Source of the DNA: Leptospira congkakensis
GTDB taxonomy: Bacteria > Spirochaetota > Leptospiria > Leptospirales > Leptospiraceae
Length of the DNA: 64,000 nucleotides
Assembly (NCBI RefSeq): GCF_004770265.1
Contig: NZ_RQGQ01000004.1
Span: 372,001-436,000 of the forward strand
Direction of reading: 5' to 3'
A model generated the notes under the pieces. It did not search any database. It was given only the letters and a program-made list of their open reading frames with translations, and was not told the origin of the DNA. Below, one piece after another: positions 17,065 through 26,963 of this stretch. Every line of letters starts with the position of its first letter. Within the stretch, counting starts at the first letter, position 1. Position numbers and translations under genes: made by a program.

Positions 17065-17807
17065 ACGAGTTTTAATTCCTTTGCTGTTTTAATAAAAAGA
17101 GCAAACCCATCCAAATTTTTTTGTTCCGGAATGTAGTGTAACTCTTGTTTGAGATACCTATCTGTTATGGCAATGGGAAGTCTCTTTTCATCTTTAATGA
17201 TCAAATCGAGTTCTTTTAATCCATATTCCAAGGCAGTTAAAAAAAGTCTGTCATCCCAAACTTTTCCTTTGGGAAAGGCCCAAAAAGCAAAACTAAAATA
17301 AAGCCCCGTAGAACGATTCCACCATTCCGCAAGGTCCACAACCTGGTATCCAGGAACTGGTGTTTGTAAAAGTGCGTGGTCGCCAAACAAAAGATGAGAA
17401 CCTTTTCCCTCTTTCATCATTTCTGAGATTTCAGAAGCAGGGGTAGGAACCACTTCTACTAACTTTCCAAATTCCCGAAAGAGTAGGCATTGGAGAAGGG
17501 CCACACTCGAACGGGAACCTTTGTCAGTATAGACAACTTTGGGTAACCCTGGTTCCGATTCATGGCGAAAGAAAAGAACGGATCGAACCACATCTCTGGC
17601 ACAAACCCCCACCACAGTCGTGTAGTCCAAAGTATCACGATTTCTTTCGCATTCTATGGAAGATACAAGGGCACAATCCAATTCTCCTTTTTTTAGGAGT
17701 TCGATGAGTACGCTTGGGTTATCGTACACTGGGATATATCCGGAGGTTCGCTCAAAATAGAGGGTTAGGGGGCGGGCATTCAGGTGTTTTACGATGCCTA
17801 TTTTCAT
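17061..17807 (-). CDS. mqnA: Chorismate dehydratase MqnA (futalosine menaquinone pathway)
   Basis: MqnA removes water from chorismate, the first step of the futalosine route to menaquinone. The 248-aa product has the periplasmic-binding-protein-like fold of the family: [17 protein letters not shown] at the start, [42 protein letters not shown] and [19 protein letters not shown]. The close relative MqnD shares the fold, but the start and the [19 protein letters not shown] block fit MqnA better. The size is slightly below typical (about 270). It is divergent from cheR, and no other mqn gene is in the window. Confidence 0.75.
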   Translation of the reverse strand: MKIGIVKHLNARPLTLYFERTSGYIPVYDNPSVLIELLKKGELDCALVSSIECERNRDTLDYTTVVGVCARDVVRSVLFFRHESEPGLPKVVYTDKGSRSSVALLQCLLFREFGKLVEVVPTPASEISEMMKEGKGSHLLFGDHALLQTPVPGYQVVDLAEWWNRSTGLYFSFAFWAFPKGKVWDDRLFLTALEYGLKELDLIIKDEKRLPIAITDRYLKQELHYIPEQKNLDGFALFIKTAKELKLV

Positions 17808-17878
17808 TATCTATTATCCCTTATAAAAAACAACTTGTCAGAACCGAAAAAGAGTGTCGAATCACTTACGAGGGCAAC

Positions 17879-18736
17879 TTGGACTTTCGAACATCTTTAA
17901 ACACAATCGGTGATGCCGAATTTGAATTCATTAAAAATTTAGTGTACAAACAAGCTGGTATTTTTTTAGCACCGCATAAAAAAATCATGGTACAGTCCAG
18001 ACTCAATGCACGACTTCGCACTTTGGGAATTGTTAGTTTTGAGAACTATGTTGCCAAACTAAAACTAGACCCAAAGTTTGCAACGGATGAAATGCAAGAA
18101 CTCATCAATCGCATAACAACGAATAAAACAGATTTTTTTCGCGAAAACCATCATTTTGAATTTTTAAAAACACAGTATTTCCCTGCTTTAGAACAAGCGG
18201 CGGCGGCAGGTGGTCCCAAAACTCTTAGGATTTGGTGTTCTGCCTCATCTACGGGTGAAGAACCTTATTCCATTGCCATTACGGTTTACGAATACTTTAA
18301 TTCTAAACCAGGTTGGAATTGTAAAATTTATGCCTCAGACATCGATACGCAGGTGATTGCTACAGCCAAAAAAGGTCTGTATCGAGATGAAAGGTTGGAA
18401 CCAGTTTCAGATACTATGAAATCTAAACATTTCATCAAAACAACAGACAAAGACCATGTGTTTTACGAAGCAAAACCGCATTTGAAAGCACTCATCGATT
18501 TTAGACAAATTAATCTTTTACACTTTCCTTTTCCCATTACCGAAAAATTGGATTTAATCTTTTGTAGGAACGTGGTGATTTATTTTGACAAACCAACACA
18601 AAAAACTTTATTCCAAAACTTTGAAGTCAGTTTGAAACCAAAAGGGTATTTGATTTTGGGACATTCAGAAACTATGTTTGGAATCTCAGATAGTTTTAAG
18701 TTTTTGGGACATACCATCTACCAGAAGAAAGACTGA
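17879..18736 (+). CDS. cheR: CheR-type protein-glutamate methyltransferase
   Basis: CheR transfers methyl groups from S-adenosylmethionine to glutamates of chemoreceptors. The 285-aa product has the N-terminal helical domain ([36 protein letters not shown]). The methyltransferase domain has [46 protein letters not shown] and [11 protein letters not shown]. An open frame extends back to 17714 across the mqnA start, but the conserved domain begins near residue 10 of the chosen TTG start. That TTG is preceded by GAGGG at five bases. No cheB or receptor gene is adjacent, so this is an orphan copy. Confidence 0.85.
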   Translation: MDFRTSLNTIGDAEFEFIKNLVYKQAGIFLAPHKKIMVQSRLNARLRTLGIVSFENYVAKLKLDPKFATDEMQELINRITTNKTDFFRENHHFEFLKTQYFPALEQAAAAGGPKTLRIWCSASSTGEEPYSIAITVYEYFNSKPGWNCKIYASDIDTQVIATAKKGLYRDERLEPVSDTMKSKHFIKTTDKDHVFYEAKPHLKALIDFRQINLLHFPFPITEKLDLIFCRNVVIYFDKPTQKTLFQNFEVSLKPKGYLILGHSETMFGISDSFKFLGHTIYQKKD

Positions 18737-18744
18737 TCTAAACT

Positions 18745-19260
18745 CTAACTCAAGTCTTCTGCCCAATGTTTTTTTAGGTCATCCCACATTTGGTAAGGTT
18801 CATAGATCACAATTCTTGTATTGGAAATTACATCTAAAAACCCTGCCTCATTGGGAAACCTAGGGACTATGTGTTCGTGGATATGAGGAATAGAACCCCC
18901 GCTATTTTTCCCTAGATTGTAACCAATATTAAAACCTTGCACCCGCCATTGTTTTTCCAGAATCCTCATCGCTTTTTGAGTGAGTTTATGGATGTCCAGA
19001 GCTTCGTCTTCTGTTAACTCCAGGTAGTGGATGATATGACGTTTGGGAAAGATAATGATATGGCCTGGATTGTAAGGGAAAAGATTGACCGAAACAATTG
19101 AAAGTTCTGTTTCTGCAATGGTCAGATTGGGAACGATTTCGTTTTTATCACGTACCCCACAAAGAATGCAGTCCACATTGGGTCTGTCCCCTTTGGCATA
19201 TCCCAATTTCCCTATACTGAAGAGGTTTTTTCTATGGGAGTGTTCTTCATAGGAGCTCAT
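18745..19260 (-). CDS. HIT-family nucleotide hydrolase/phosphorylase
   Basis: The histidine-triad motif is present as [17 protein letters not shown], with His residues at the expected spacing. Upstream blocks CILCGV and [16 protein letters not shown] also fit the family. The HIHEH form and the C-x-x-C pair resemble the diadenosine-polyphosphate phosphorylase-like branch rather than HINT proteins. The chosen ATG gives 171 aa; an upstream TTG at 19299 would add 13 residues and cannot be excluded. It is convergent with cheR and divergent from rsmH. Substrate is not known. Confidence 0.85.
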   Translation of the reverse strand: MSSYEEHSHRKNLFSIGKLGYAKGDRPNVDCILCGVRDKNEIVPNLTIAETELSIVSVNLFPYNPGHIIIFPKRHIIHYLELTEDEALDIHKLTQKAMRILEKQWRVQGFNIGYNLGKNSGGSIPHIHEHIVPRFPNEAGFLDVISNTRIVIYEPYQMWDDLKKHWAEDLS

Positions 19261-19332
19261 TGATACTTTCAATCTCCCCAAAGGATTAAAGGATTGCAAG
19301 GATTTTGACAGATATACAGTAAGAAAGTAATA

Positions 19333-20277
19333 GTGTCAGAATCGCCTCATATCCCCGTACTTCCAAAAGAAGTCATTGATTTACTCCAAAAAACGGAAAG
19401 CCCCGAACCCAAATGGTTCCTTGATGGTACAGCCGGTGAAGGTGGGCATTCCAAACTCATTTTACAAACTTTCCCGAATGCCAATCTCATATTGATTGAT
19501 CGTGATTCTGTGATGTTGGAACGAGCCAAAAAAGAAATTTTATCCGTCATTGGTTCCCTCGATCGAGTCCATTCTTTTCAAATGAACTTTTCAGAAGTGG
19601 ATCAAGATCTTTTGGATTCTGTGAGTTGTCCAGGTCTTGATGGAGCGCTTGTGGATTTAGGAGTTTCTCTTTTTCATTTTTTACATTCTGGTCGCGGGTT
19701 TACCTTTAAAAATGAAGAACCTTTGGACATGAGGCTCGAACCAGAAGTGGGCAGAAAAACTGCAGCCGATGTAGTCAATTATAGCACAGTCCTTCATCTG
19801 AAAAAAGTATTTTGGGAATATGGAGAGGAACGTTGGGCCTTAAAAATTGCAAATAACATTGTACAGTCGAGGCATAAAAAAAAATTCGAAACTAATACGG
19901 ATCTGGTAAAACTTGTGGAGTCATCGATCCCTAGAAAGTTTTGGCCCAAAGAAACCCATCCTGCCACAAGGATATTCCAAGCCCTTCGGATCGAGGTCAA
20001 CGAAGAGTTGTTACATGCAGAAAAGGGAATCAGGACTATCACAGATTGTTTAAAAATTGGTGGAGTACTCGCTTGTATTTCCTTTCATTCCTTGGAGGAC
20101 CGAATTGTGAAGTGGACCTTTCGGGATCTAAAGGCAAACCATCCCTTCGAAATTTTAACCAAAAAACCTATTTTACCTACGGACATAGAAATTAGAGAAA
20201 ACCGAGCCTCTCGATCTGCAAAATTACGGGGCATTCAAAGAATAGAACCGATATTGAATAAGAGATGGGAACGATGA
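19333..20277 (+). CDS. rsmH: 16S rRNA (cytosine-1402-N4)-methyltransferase RsmH
   Basis: RsmH (MraW) methylates N4 of C1402 in the decoding centre of 16S rRNA. The 314-aa product starts from GTG and shows [13 protein letters not shown], the SAM-binding [46 protein letters not shown] and [16 protein letters not shown] blocks, with [18 protein letters not shown] between them. It is the first gene of the murein/division cluster, and no mraZ precedes it. Its TGA overlaps the next ATG (ATGA). Confidence 0.96.
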   Translation: MSESPHIPVLPKEVIDLLQKTESPEPKWFLDGTAGEGGHSKLILQTFPNANLILIDRDSVMLERAKKEILSVIGSLDRVHSFQMNFSEVDQDLLDSVSCPGLDGALVDLGVSLFHFLHSGRGFTFKNEEPLDMRLEPEVGRKTAADVVNYSTVLHLKKVFWEYGEERWALKIANNIVQSRHKKKFETNTDLVKLVESSIPRKFWPKETHPATRIFQALRIEVNEELLHAEKGIRTITDCLKIGGVLACISFHSLEDRIVKWTFRDLKANHPFEILTKKPILPTDIEIRENRASRSAKLRGIQRIEPILNKRWER

Positions 20278-20618
20278 AAGGAAAGTTAAGGAAGATTCCA
20301 GATTTGGTTTTGGATTTTCTTTCTCCGCTAAAACCTTTGGTGGTTTTACTTCCGTTTTTATTATTTTTTTATTCCATCGTTTGGCAAGGACTTACAAAAG
20401 CAAAACTAACAAGACAAATCCATGAAAGAACTTCTACAAAAGAAGAGTTAAAACGAAAAAACGATGAACTCAAAATTGGGATCGTAGCATACACTTCCGC
20501 AGAACGAATTGAGACCCTATATCGTAGAACCTATCAATTTTTACCTATCAGTTTAGGAAACCGAACTGTGACGATTGAACTTCCACCAATCCCAGACCTC
20601 GGGACCAAAGAAAAATAA
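20274..20618 (+). CDS. ftsL: FtsL-like small membrane protein
   Basis: The 114-aa product has a short cytoplasmic start, one membrane helix (about residues 20-42, [19 protein letters not shown]) and a following coiled-coil region ([22 protein letters not shown]). This topology and the place between rsmH and the mur genes are those of FtsL, a divisome component. Sequence conservation in this family is very low, so the call rests on topology and position. The start ATG overlaps the rsmH stop (ATGA); an ATG nine bases upstream is less likely. Confidence 0.7.
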   Translation: MKGKLRKIPDLVLDFLSPLKPLVVLLPFLLFFYSIVWQGLTKAKLTRQIHERTSTKEELKRKNDELKIGIVAYTSAERIETLYRRTYQFLPISLGNRTVTIELPPIPDLGTKEK

Positions 20619-22138
20619 TGAAACTATCCGAACTTATCAAACGAATCCCCGAAGTAAAACTCATCAAAGGGGATAACTCTATTGAAGTGAATTATATCTG
20701 GGGAGATAGCCGGAAACTAAAACCGAACGATATCTTTGTATTACCGGAAGACACAACAGAAAGACAAGAATCCTTTTTATCGATGGCACTAGAAAGCGGT
20801 ATAAAGGTAGTCCTCGTATCAAAACGCCATTTGAAATTAAAAGGATTGGAAAAATTTCCAGTGATCCTGGAAACAGAAGATACGGTCGGAGAAGCACATG
20901 GTAAACTTGCTTGTCTTCTTGCCGGAAACCCAGCCAAAAAATTAAAAATAATCGCCATCACTGGTACAAACGGAAAAACTTCTTTAACCTTTATCCTTTT
21001 CCACCTAGCAAGAAAAGTTGGAAAAAATGCGGCTCTGATCGGAACCGTACAAATCCAAATTATGGATCGTGTTTTAGAATCGGGATATACAACTCCGGAT
21101 GCCTCATCTCTCAACCTTCTCCTCAAACAAATGTTAGAAGAAGGGATCGAATATGTGTTTATGGAAATGAGTAGCCATGGGCTCAAACTTGGGCGAGTTG
21201 CCGGTTTAGAAATTACCTGCGCTGGATTTACCAATCTTACACAAGATCATTTAGATTTTCATTCTAATATGGATGATTATTTTGAGAGTAAATTTAAAAT
21301 TTTTCAACTCTTAGAACAATCATCAGTAAAAAACAAATTCGGTCTTGTGGCGGGGGATGTTCCTTTTGGATCCGAAATGATCGCACGGATCGAGAAGGCA
21401 AAGTTAAAATCTCCCATTTATATTTTTGGAAAGGCAGGTGAGTTCAATTTTTCGAATACCAAACTTTCTTTATTACAGAGTGAATACCGATTTCACAAAA
21501 AAGCAAAAAATTTACCATTTGTAGAAGTTCGATCTATCAAAACAAATCTCCTTGGAAATTTCAATGTATTCAATACTTCCTTTGCTCTAGCGATTGCATA
21601 TGAACTTGGGTTTCCATGGGAAGAAGTAATCTCTTGTTTAGAAAATATTCCCACTGTTCCTGGTAGATTCCATGTGGTTCCCTATCCCGACAAATCACGG
21701 ATTGCTGTTGTGGATTACGCTCATACCCCAGATGCCTTAGAAAATATCTTAAAGAGTTGTGTGGAAATTGCTCCGAAACAACTCATTTGTCTTTTTGGAT
21801 GTGGTGGGGATAGAGATCGCACCAAACGACCGCTAATGGCAAAGATTGCAGAAAAATTGGCAGATTTTGTGATTCTCACTTCTGATAATCCAAGAACCGA
21901 AAATCCAGAATCCATTTTGGATGAAATTGAATCTGGTTTCTCTCGTGGTTTTAAAAGGTATGAAAAAATCACGGACCGAAGGGTTGCCATCCAAAGGGCT
22001 GTCGGTCTTTTAGAACGAGATGGGATTTTGGTGGTGGCGGGGAAAGGTCACGAAACCTACCAAATTCTAGGAAAAGAAAAAACAAAATTTGTAGATTTCG
22101 AAGAAATAGAGAATGCATTTCAAAATTTAGGACTTTAG
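20618..22138 (+). CDS. murE: UDP-MurNAc-tripeptide synthetase MurE (diaminopimelate type)
   Basis: MurE adds the third residue of the peptidoglycan stem peptide. The 506-aa product has IAITGTNGKTSLTFIL (ATP site), TPDASSLNLLLKQML, EMSSHGLKLGRV, FTNLTQDHLDFHSNMDDYF and VVDYAHTPDALENIL. The LTSDNPRTENP block contains DNPR, the signature for meso-diaminopimelate rather than lysine. The start overlaps the ftsL stop by one base (TAATG). No ftsI lies between ftsL and murE, unlike many clusters. Confidence 0.95.
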   Translation: MKLSELIKRIPEVKLIKGDNSIEVNYIWGDSRKLKPNDIFVLPEDTTERQESFLSMALESGIKVVLVSKRHLKLKGLEKFPVILETEDTVGEAHGKLACLLAGNPAKKLKIIAITGTNGKTSLTFILFHLARKVGKNAALIGTVQIQIMDRVLESGYTTPDASSLNLLLKQMLEEGIEYVFMEMSSHGLKLGRVAGLEITCAGFTNLTQDHLDFHSNMDDYFESKFKIFQLLEQSSVKNKFGLVAGDVPFGSEMIARIEKAKLKSPIYIFGKAGEFNFSNTKLSLLQSEYRFHKKAKNLPFVEVRSIKTNLLGNFNVFNTSFALAIAYELGFPWEEVISCLENIPTVPGRFHVVPYPDKSRIAVVDYAHTPDALENILKSCVEIAPKQLICLFGCGGDRDRTKRPLMAKIAEKLADFVILTSDNPRTENPESILDEIESGFSRGFKRYEKITDRRVAIQRAVGLLERDGILVVAGKGHETYQILGKEKTKFVDFEEIENAFQNLGL

Positions 22139-22156
22139 GTCGATAGGGGAAATAGA

Positions 22157-23269
22157 ATGTTCCAGTGGATTTATGAATCGTTCGGAAACGATTACGGTTT
22201 TTTACGAGTTTTTAGTTATGTAACCCTCCGAGCCATGATGGCGGGACTTACCTCTATGTTCATCACCTTTCTATTTGGGAAAACTTTGATTGCCTTTCTT
22301 CTTTCCCTAAAATTTCGAGAATCTGTTCGCAATGATGGCCCCCAGTCTCACGCAGCAAAATCGGGAACTCCAACGATGGGTGGACTCATTATGATCCTTT
22401 CTCTTACCGTCTCTACCTTGTTATGGGGAAACCTTTCAAACTTAAATGTTTTGTTACTTTTGATTTCTGCCATTTTATTTGCTGGTCTTGGATTTACTGA
22501 TGATTATATGAAATCTGTAAAAAAAATCAAAGGGGGAATGCGAGCAAGAACCAAATTTCTTGTGACTATCTTCTTTGCTGTTTCCATCACCACTCTGTAT
22601 TTTTACTTTACTGGTAAATCAAACTCAGTGGCGACCAAAGGTGTAGTCTTCACAATTACCGATTTGTTTTTACCCTTCGTGAAAGGACCCGTTTGGAATT
22701 TAGGGCTTTTGGCAGTTCCTTTTGCTATCATTGTTTTGATTGGTAGTTCGCACGCGGTTAATCTTACCGATGGACTGGATGGACTGGCCTCCGGAACGGT
22801 TGTGATTGCAACGGCGACCTTTGCATTGATTTCTTATGTATCAGGAACGCCATCAGCGGCAAACTATTTGCACATTCCTTATCTACCAGGTTCTCATGAA
22901 TATGCAGTTTTTCTTGCGGGACTCTCTGGTGCTTTGCTTGGATTTTTATGGTTCAATTGTCATCCCGCGCAAGTTTTTATGGGAGATACTGGTTCTTTGT
23001 TTCTTGGTTCTACCTTAGGTCTTGTTGCCATTATGTTAAAAAAAGAAATCCTTCTTGTGATCCTTGGCGGTATTTTTGTCGCAGAGGCAGTGAGTGTGAT
23101 TTTACAAGTGGGATCTTTCAAACTCACGGGAAAACGAATTTTTAAAATGGCTCCCTTACACCACCATTTTGAATTGTCAGGTTGGTCGGAAGAAAAGGTA
23201 GTGATTCGTTTTTGGATCATTGGGATCATCCTTGCCATCATCACTTTGTCTACACTAAAGATCCAATAG
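22157..23269 (+). CDS. mraY: Phospho-MurNAc-pentapeptide transferase MraY
   Basis: MraY moves phospho-MurNAc-pentapeptide from UDP to undecaprenyl phosphate, making lipid I in the inner membrane. The 370-aa polytopic protein shows [17 protein letters not shown], the catalytic Asp pair region [40 protein letters not shown] and the C-terminal [18 protein letters not shown]. The length is typical. It follows murE after 18 bases. Confidence 0.97.
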   Translation: MFQWIYESFGNDYGFLRVFSYVTLRAMMAGLTSMFITFLFGKTLIAFLLSLKFRESVRNDGPQSHAAKSGTPTMGGLIMILSLTVSTLLWGNLSNLNVLLLLISAILFAGLGFTDDYMKSVKKIKGGMRARTKFLVTIFFAVSITTLYFYFTGKSNSVATKGVVFTITDLFLPFVKGPVWNLGLLAVPFAIIVLIGSSHAVNLTDGLDGLASGTVVIATATFALISYVSGTPSAANYLHIPYLPGSHEYAVFLAGLSGALLGFLWFNCHPAQVFMGDTGSLFLGSTLGLVAIMLKKEILLVILGGIFVAEAVSVILQVGSFKLTGKRIFKMAPLHHHFELSGWSEEKVVIRFWIIGIILAIITLSTLKIQ

Positions 23270-23292
23270 TCGACCAAGGTTCAATCGAAAGT

Positions 23293-24441
23293 ATGGAAAT
23301 CTATAGGTCGATTCAAAACCTCTTTCGATTTGGAACTTCGAGGTTTGATGGGCCGGTTCTGTATGGAATTTTTTTCCTTTTTGGAATGGGTGTTGTGGTG
23401 ATGTACAGCGCCTCGGTCATTCCCGCCGAAAGGGAATTTTCTGATTCCAATTATTACCTAAACAAACAATTGTTATGGGGAGTCATTGGGATCTTTAGTT
23501 TTTTGGTTTTTAGCCAGGTTCCATATCAATTTTTAGTTAGATGGTCTTTTGTATTTTCTGTTCTTAGTTTGTTACTTCTCATTTCTGTTTTTATCCCTGG
23601 TCTTGGGAAGTCAGTAGGAACCAGTTATGGAAGGAGTTTCAATCGTTGGATTCAAATTGGTGGGATTCAAATCCAACCTTCTGAATTTTCCAAAATCAGT
23701 ATTTTGCTTTTTTCTTCTTATTTTTTCTATAATTTTGATTTCAAAAAAGTAAAATGGGATCGGAAAAAAATTGTCTCTGTTCTTTTGATTCTTGCCACCT
23801 TAGTTTTAATTGTGATTGAACCTGCGTTTGGTACCACGATCGAACTCCTTCTTGTTTTATTTTTCTTTGTGTTACTTGCTGGTTTTCCTATGAAACGGCT
23901 CTTTATCTTAGGTGCTTCTGTATTGCCACTACTTGTCGTTCTTGTCACCCAAGTGGGATATCGAAAAAAACGTTTGGAAATTTGGCTTGATCCTTATAAA
24001 TTTCGATTTGATGAAGGGCATCAGCTTGTGACGAGTTTTCGTGCTTTTTTTGATGGGGGAAGTTTTGGTCGTCCCGTTGGCTCCGGTTATGCGCATCGTT
24101 ATTTGGCTTATAGCCACACTGACTTTGTGATGGCTTCCTTTGTGGAAGATTTCGGTTTTTTAGGATTTTTTGTTTTTTTATCTGTCGTAGTTTTTCTCTT
24201 CCTTAGAATTTACTTTTTACTTCTCCGTACAAAAGACAAACTTGGGTTCTTTCTCGGGTCAGGAATTTTGATTCTATTTGGATTCCAAACCATATTGAAT
24301 CTTTTTGTCATCACAGGGATTGTTCCCGTAACTGGAATCTCCCTTCCGTTTTTAAGTTACGGGGGATCGTCTCTCATCACAATCTTTATCCTATTCGGAA
24401 TTCTTGCCAACATCACGAGTAAAGAGAATTTGGTATTATGA
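23293..24441 (+). CDS. ftsW: FtsW/RodA-type SEDS glycosyltransferase
   Basis: SEDS proteins polymerise lipid II into glycan strands, with FtsW acting at the division site. The 382-aa protein has about ten membrane segments and the family blocks MYSASVIPA, SFNRWIQIGGIQIQPSEFSKI, GYAHRYLAYSHTDFVMASFVEDFG and ISLPFLSYGGSSLI. Position between mraY and murG favours FtsW over RodA. An open frame reaches back to 23182 inside mraY, but the ATG at 23293 puts the first helix at a normal distance. Its stop overlaps murG (ATGA). Confidence 0.9.
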   Translation: MEIYRSIQNLFRFGTSRFDGPVLYGIFFLFGMGVVVMYSASVIPAEREFSDSNYYLNKQLLWGVIGIFSFLVFSQVPYQFLVRWSFVFSVLSLLLLISVFIPGLGKSVGTSYGRSFNRWIQIGGIQIQPSEFSKISILLFSSYFFYNFDFKKVKWDRKKIVSVLLILATLVLIVIEPAFGTTIELLLVLFFFVLLAGFPMKRLFILGASVLPLLVVLVTQVGYRKKRLEIWLDPYKFRFDEGHQLVTSFRAFFDGGSFGRPVGSGYAHRYLAYSHTDFVMASFVEDFGFLGFFVFLSVVVFLFLRIYFLLLRTKDKLGFFLGSGILILFGFQTILNLFVITGIVPVTGISLPFLSYGGSSLITIFILFGILANITSKENLVL

Positions 24442-25523
24442 GTGGTTCTGTATTGATTGCAGCCGGGGGAACCGGTGGACATATATCTCCGGGTGTAGCG
24501 CTTGCTGAAGTTTTAGCAGAAAAAATATCCTCCTTTGGATTTGATGCGGTTTATCTGCATTCACTTGTCCGCAATAAAGATAATCCCGATCTTTTGAATC
24601 CGCCTTGCCAAGTTCTTTGGCATAACGTACCTCAGTTAGGAGGTCTCAAAACATTGGTTTATCCTTTTTTATTCCTTTTTCCTTTTTTGAAAACCATCCT
24701 CCTTTTTCACAAGTTAAAAGTAAGGGCAGTGATTGGAATGGGAGGGTATTCAAGTCTTCCTTCCATTCTTTATGCGATTCTATTTCGTAAACAATTGTAC
24801 CTATGTGAACAAAATTGTGTTCCAGGAAAAATAACTCGTATCTTCTCTCGTTTTTCCAAAAAAATTGCCTTCAGCTTTCCCTTAAGCAATGATTATGCGA
24901 TCAAGGGAAAAACAATAGGAAATCCTATTCGCAAACGAGTGATTCCTGAACACTTAAATATTCGCCAAAACGAAAACCTACACGAAGGCAAAAAGAATAC
25001 AGTAAATGTACTTGTACTTGGTGGTTCACAAGGCGCAAGACAACTCAATCAAATGATTTTAAAAACAATGGAAAATCCGGAAATTGCTTCTAAATATAAA
25101 TTTAGATTACTCACAGGAACTTCCCTGTATGAAGAAACGAAAAGTAAATCTTCTGGAAATGCGGAAATTATCTCTTATGCCAATGATATGAAACCCAATT
25201 ATGAATGGGCCAATATCGTAGTGGCAAGATCCGGTGCGGGAGTTCTCGCAGAATGTCTGGTGTTTGGACTCCCTATGATTCTAGTTCCGTATCCGTTTGC
25301 AGCAGACAACCACCAAAAAGAAAATGCAAATTATATTGAATCACAAGGTGCTGGAGTGACTATCCACTCTACATCGGAAGACCCCACAAGACTTGTCCAG
25401 ATTCTACTTGGCTGGAAGGATCATTCCGAAATTCTGCGGGAAATGGGCCATGTTTCTCTATCTCTTTCCAACGTAAATGCAGCTTACCAAACTGTTTCTT
25501 ATTTTTTTACCGATAAAAACTGA
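24438..25523 (+). CDS. murG: UDP-GlcNAc transferase MurG
   Basis: MurG adds GlcNAc to lipid I to give lipid II at the inner face of the membrane. The 361-aa product shows the N-terminal AAGGTGGHISPGVALAEVL loop, GMGGYSSLPSILYAI, CEQNCVPGKITRIFS, VLGGSQGARQLNQM and the nucleotide-binding VARSGAGVLAECLVFGLPMILVPYPFAADNHQ region. It overlaps ftsW by 4 nt and is followed by murC after 12 bases. Confidence 0.97.
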   Translation: MSGSVLIAAGGTGGHISPGVALAEVLAEKISSFGFDAVYLHSLVRNKDNPDLLNPPCQVLWHNVPQLGGLKTLVYPFLFLFPFLKTILLFHKLKVRAVIGMGGYSSLPSILYAILFRKQLYLCEQNCVPGKITRIFSRFSKKIAFSFPLSNDYAIKGKTIGNPIRKRVIPEHLNIRQNENLHEGKKNTVNVLVLGGSQGARQLNQMILKTMENPEIASKYKFRLLTGTSLYEETKSKSSGNAEIISYANDMKPNYEWANIVVARSGAGVLAECLVFGLPMILVPYPFAADNHQKENANYIESQGAGVTIHSTSEDPTRLVQILLGWKDHSEILREMGHVSLSLSNVNAAYQTVSYFFTDKN

Positions 25524-25535
25524 AATGGTTCTTCA

Positions 25536-26963
25536 ATGAAAGGTCCGATTTTATTTTTAGGAATAGGTGGGAGTGGGATGTCAAGTCTTGCTCACATGGC
25601 TCTTGATCTAAAACTTTCCGTTTACGGTTATGATCAAAAAAATTCCGATACAACCAAGTTTTTAGAAGAACGTGGTGCTATCATAAAAAATGACATTTCC
25701 CAAATTTCCTTAGAGGGAATGAATATGGTGGTCTATAGTTCCGCTATTAACGACAAACACAAACAAGTGTTTGATGAAATCAAAGAAAAAAATATTCACC
25801 TCAAACATAGATCCGAGTTCATGCATCTTTTGGTTTCTAACCAGAAATCAATATCTGTTGCAGGAAGCCATGGTAAAACTTCTACAACGACTATGGTTTC
25901 CCAAATCCTTTCCGAACAGGGTTTTGATCCAACCATTATGATTGGTGGAGACACAAGCCTTCTGGAAAAACGAGGGGGGAAAATGGGAAAGGGGGAGTTT
26001 GCTGTTTATGAATCCGATGAATCGGATGGTACCTTCCTCAAACACAAAGCACAAATTCGTCTTCTTACCAATATTGACAATGACCATCTGGATTATTACA
26101 AAACCAGAGAACGATTGGAAGATGCTTTTTTTGAATATATGGGTTTTGGGAGAGAAGGTGATGTTGTGCTCTATGCCTCTGACCCTGGAATTCGAGATGT
26201 TCTCCTTCATAAAACAAAAAATACAAACATCCATCCAAACTTCAGACTTTATCTATGTTTAGATTTAGCAGATACAAAATCGGATTGGTTCCTAAACTTA
26301 AAAACAAAATTAGGGGAGAAGGTCATTCCGATCATTTATCAAATGAATGACGATCGATTAGAATTTCATTTCCCTGGATTCCAATCATTATCCCTCCACT
26401 TACCCTACCCAGGTGTTCATTATCTTACCAATGGCCTTGTCGCTCTTGTTGGTGCTTATATTTCCGGAGTGTCTCCTGATGTTTCGATAAACATCCTTTC
26501 TCGTTATATTGGCGTAAAACGGAGACAAGAAACCCTAGGAGAATGGAAGGAAATCACCGTGATGGATGATTATGGTCACCATCCTACAGAGATAGAAATG
26601 GTGATTCGTTCTTTGAAAAATAAATTAAATTCCAAGGGCAGGCTTGTTGTACTTTTCCAACCGCATCGTTACACTCGGACAGAATTGTTGCTTGAAGACC
26701 TTGCAAGATCATTGGCGGAAGCTGAAGTTCTTTTCCTTCTCCCTATTTATTCTGCAGGAGAAAGACCAATTCCAGGAATCACCCATGAGTCTTTTCAACC
26801 ATTTTTAAACAAGGAACATACTGAATTTTTAAAAGGAGAGATGGATTTAGATCTTCTAGCCATCAAATCCAAATTAAAAAAAGGTGATCTATTACTTTGT
26901 TTAGGTGCTGGGAATGTAAGAGACTGGGGTCTTCAGTTGTTAAGAGAAAACTCTAAATCATAA
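25536..26963 (+). CDS. murC: UDP-MurNAc-L-alanine ligase MurC
   Basis: MurC attaches L-alanine to UDP-MurNAc, the first stem-peptide residue. The 475-aa product has GIGGSGMSSLAHMAL at the start, the ATP site VAGSHGKTSTTTMVS, YESDESDGTFL, LTNIDNDHLDYY, VMDDYGHHPTEIEMVI and FQPHRYTRT. The recycling enzyme Mpl is related, but the ESDESDGTFL block and the cluster position support MurC. It ends the plus-strand run; murB, ddl, ftsQAZ and murD do not follow. Its 3' end overlaps convergent purK by 6 nt. Confidence 0.95.
   Translation: MKGPILFLGIGGSGMSSLAHMALDLKLSVYGYDQKNSDTTKFLEERGAIIKNDISQISLEGMNMVVYSSAINDKHKQVFDEIKEKNIHLKHRSEFMHLLVSNQKSISVAGSHGKTSTTTMVSQILSEQGFDPTIMIGGDTSLLEKRGGKMGKGEFAVYESDESDGTFLKHKAQIRLLTNIDNDHLDYYKTRERLEDAFFEYMGFGREGDVVLYASDPGIRDVLLHKTKNTNIHPNFRLYLCLDLADTKSDWFLNLKTKLGEKVIPIIYQMNDDRLEFHFPGFQSLSLHLPYPGVHYLTNGLVALVGAYISGVSPDVSINILSRYIGVKRRQETLGEWKEITVMDDYGHHPTEIEMVIRSLKNKLNSKGRLVVLFQPHRYTRTELLLEDLARSLAEAEVLFLLPIYSAGERPIPGITHESFQPFLNKEHTEFLKGEMDLDLLAIKSKLKKGDLLLCLGAGNVRDWGLQLLRENSKS

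Noticed and set aside
19305..19333. TTGACA before rsmH as a promoter
   Set aside because: At normal spacing the -10 would overlap the GTG start codon and matches the consensus poorly.
20692..21234. A 180-codon open frame on the minus strand inside murE
   Set aside because: murE is unambiguous here; the opposite frame shows no domain and is a shadow.
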